Source: Candidatus Cloacimonadota bacterium
GTDB lineage: Bacteria; Cloacimonadota; Cloacimonadia; Cloacimonadales; TCS61
Length of the DNA: 8,255 bases
Direction: 5' to 3'
Assembly: GCA_003647825.1 (NCBI GenBank)
Contig: QMNP01000057.1
Span: 1-8,255 of the forward strand
Numbering within the stretch: the stretch's first letter is position 1; each line of letters begins with the position of its first letter. The notes beneath the pieces were generated by a model. It had not been told where the DNA came from, made no database searches, and saw only the letters and a list, made by a program, of their open reading frames with translations. Positions 6,004 to 8,255 of this stretch are shown in pieces. The position numbers and the translations under genes are program-made.

Positions 6004-8255
6004 ATGTTAAAAAATTATTTTAAAATTGCATTCAGGAACTTATTTCGTCAAAAAACATATTCATTTATTAATATTTTTGGATTTGCAATCGGTTTAGCAG
6101 TTTGTTTGATAATTTCATTTTATGTTATCGATGATCTTACTTACGATAATTTTCACGATAAACCGGAAAACGTTTATCATATGCTCACGGTGGATAATTC
6201 AGAAGCTGATGGTGCTTTGAGTTATTCTATCACTTCCGGCCCTCTTATGGCAGGACTCGTGGAAAACATACCGGAAATAAATGCTGCTACAAGGCTCACA
6301 GGTTTTGGCAGGGTGAATATAGGACAGGTAATAGAAAATCCTGAAGAGCAGATCGAAGATCAACTACGAACCTTAACAATTGCTGCTGATGAAGATTTTT
6401 TTAATGTTTTCAGTTTTAAGATATTATCTGGAGAGAAAGAGAATCCTCTTCAAAACCTTAGTGGTGTTTATCTTACTCCCGAAATTGCTGAAGCAGTTTT
6501 TCCAGGTGAAGATCCTATAGGGAAACCGATAATAGCCGGTAGATTGGAAAATGCTTTTGTAGCCGGAATTGTGGAAGCTCCTCCTGCAAATTCACACCTT
6601 CAATTTGGAATGATCTTCCCACTTGATATAGAAAGAAATCCAGTTTGGTGGAATAGCTGGGAAAATCTTGCTCTCACCGGATATTTCAGGCTTCATCCTG
6701 GTAGTGATCCTTCGCAAGTTAAGCAAAAGCTAATCTCATTTGCCCGATCCGGTGGATTTGCTCAAGTATTTGAACCTGATATGCAGCCTTTAAAAGATGT
6801 TCATCTTGGTTCATCTCATCTGCGTTACGATTTTATGAATAATGGTAAAAATGATAGAATGAAAGTTTATACTTTAGCAATCATAGCCATCTTTGTTCTC
6901 ATTATAGCGTCTATCAATTTCATCAATCTTTCCAGTGCCAGAGCTGCCCGTCGTGCTCGTGAGGTTGGCTTAAGAAAAGTAATTGGAGGTAATAGAATTC
7001 AACTCTTCTGGCAGTTTCTGGGAGAATCAGTTATCATAACATTTATTGCCATGATCTTAGCACTTGCGATGTTCGAAATAGCCCTTCCTTACCTCAATAA
7101 TTTCTTGCAGAAAAACCTGGCTCTTAATTTGATCGAAAATTACCAATTCACATTATTCATATTTCTAACTTCATTTATTGTAGGAATTATTGCAGGTATC
7201 TATCCAGCATTAGTTCTATCTGGTTTCAATCCACTTAGTGTGATACAAGGAAATTTTAAAAGCAGTCGAAAAGGTGTTCTCTTACGACGAGTTTTAGTTG
7301 TTGGTCAGTTCGCAGTTTCTATTGCCCTTATCATAGCTGTGCTCATTGTGCTGGATCAGATCCATTATCTAAATACCATCGACTTAGGATATAATCGCGA
7401 TAATATTGCAGTTTTACCGAGTTTTGATAATGAACAAACCCTGGTAATGAGAGATAAGATTGAGAATCTTACAGCAGTTGAGTCTGTTGGAACGATAAGC
7501 AATATGCCGGGCGGAACACTGGTCCGTTTGGAAGTAGTTCCGGAAGGTCATGATGAAGATAAGGGTATGATGTTCGACCGCTTGCAGATCGATAACGACC
7601 TGGTTGAGACCCTGCAGATCAAATTGTGGGACGGTAGAGATTTCTCGGCAGATTTCCCTTCTGATGTAGAAAATTCAGCTCTTATCAATGAAACTGCAAT
7701 GAAAATTCTGGGCTGGAATGATCCTATCGGGAAAAAGATAGTGATGATAGATGAAAATGAAGATCACCTGGAAAGGACCATTATTGGTGTAATTAAAGAT
7801 GTGAATTTTACAACTGTAAGACGTGAAGTAAATCCTATGATACTGGTGCACAGTGGACAATTTGTTCCTCGCCTGCTTATTAAATTAAAACCCGAAAATC
7901 AAGAATTTGCACTTGAAGAACTGAATAGGATCTTTCTGGAATCATTCCCGGAAGCAAATTTGAACATTCTTTTTTTTGATGATTTATTTAATTTCCAATT
8001 CCGTCAGGATTGGACGTTTGCTGTTAATATTGCAGTATTTTCCATTTTAGCGATCTTAATTGCCTGTCTTGGATTATTTGGATTGGCATCGTTTACAACC
8101 CAGCAGAGGCAACGAGAGGTGGCAGTACGCAAAGTTCTGGGTTCATCAGTAAAAGCCATCGTATTTCTGCTTACCAAAGAATTCACAAAATGGGTATTGA
8201 TCGCCAACTTGATAGCCTGGCCTCTTGCATATTATGGCATGACAAAGTGGTTGGA
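6004..8255 (+). CDS. MacB/FtsX-family ABC transporter permease 3 (3' end cut by the window)
   Basis: The frame is open from the ATG at 6004 to the right edge, giving 750 residues. Alignment to permease 2 suggests about 45-50 residues are missing, including the last helix and the NPxES end. A helix at about 21-43 is followed by a periplasmic domain (45-285) and helices at about 287-310, 338-361 and 382-405. The second half has a helix at 429-450, a periplasmic domain at 455-668, and helices at about 671-696 and 727-748. Coupling motifs are REVGLRKVIGGN (319-330) and REVAVRKVLGSS (704-715). The second has alanine where the paralogues have glycine. The domain boundaries are estimates by eye. The first periplasmic domain shares ADEDFF (128-133) with permease 1 but not permease 2. 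It needs a separate ATPase; the substrate is unknown. Confidence 0.93.
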   Translation, partial: MLKNYFKIAFRNLFRQKTYSFINIFGFAIGLAVCLIISFYVIDDLTYDNFHDKPENVYHMLTVDNSEADGALSYSITSGPLMAGLVENIPEINAATRLTGFGRVNIGQVIENPEEQIEDQLRTLTIAADEDFFNVFSFKILSGEKENPLQNLSGVYLTPEIAEAVFPGEDPIGKPIIAGRLENAFVAGIVEAPPANSHLQFGMIFPLDIERNPVWWNSWENLALTGYFRLHPGSDPSQVKQKLISFARSGGFAQVFEPDMQPLKDVHLGSSHLRYDFMNNGKNDRMKVYTLAIIAIFVLIIASINFINLSSARAARRAREVGLRKVIGGNRIQLFWQFLGESVIITFIAMILALAMFEIALPYLNNFLQKNLALNLIENYQFTLFIFLTSFIVGIIAGIYPALVLSGFNPLSVIQGNFKSSRKGVLLRRVLVVGQFAVSIALIIAVLIVLDQIHYLNTIDLGYNRDNIAVLPSFDNEQTLVMRDKIENLTAVESVGTISNMPGGTLVRLEVVPEGHDEDKGMMFDRLQIDNDLVETLQIKLWDGRDFSADFPSDVENSALINETAMKILGWNDPIGKKIVMIDENEDHLERTIIGVIKDVNFTTVRREVNPMILVHSGQFVPRLLIKLKPENQEFALEELNRIFLESFPEANLNILFFDDLFNFQFRQDWTFAVNIAVFSILAILIACLGLFGLASFTTQQRQREVAVRKVLGSSVKAIVFLLTKEFTKWVLIANLIAWPLAYYGMTKWL

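Noticed and set aside
7970..7977. Run of eight T in permease 3 as a programmed or erroneous frameshift site
   Set aside because: The reading frame continues through it into conserved transmembrane and coupling motifs, so there is no sign of a shift.

Overview
The window is an AT-rich stretch, by eye in the mid-30s % GC, with every supported gene on the + strand. It is dominated by three consecutive, paralogous MacB/FtsX-type ABC transporter permeases of about 790-800 residues. Each has two transmembrane and periplasmic halves. This large soluble-domain permease type, with N-termini like M(F/L)KNY(L/F)KIA(Y/F)R and C-termini like NP(I/V)ESL(K/R)YE, is typical of the Fibrobacteres-Chlorobi-Bacteroidetes group and related candidate phyla. 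Short dispersed palindromes between the genes would fit a Cloacimonadota-like genome. That placement is inference from style only; no marker gene is present.

Layout: bases 1-52 may hold the tail of an upstream gene overlapping the next start. Bases 45-695 encode a 216-residue cysteine-rich protein of unproven function. Twelve bases later comes permease 1 (708-3116). A 187-base spacer (3117-3303) carries four inverted repeats. Permease 2 follows (3304-5664). A 339-base spacer (5665-6003) holds two near-identical 123-base tandem repeats and a collapsed partial copy. Permease 3 begins at 6004 and runs off the right edge, with an estimated 45-50 residues missing.

Function: these permeases would pair with a separate MacB/LolD-type ATPase, which is not encoded here, to form mechanotransmission-type ABC complexes in the inner membrane. 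These typically export lipophilic compounds or peptides, or handle lipoproteins. The cysteine-rich protein is probably co-transcribed with permease 1. No mobile element, RNA gene or CRISPR array was found. The most unusual parts are the repeat-filled spacers, which share one repeat family, and the cysteine-rich leader gene.
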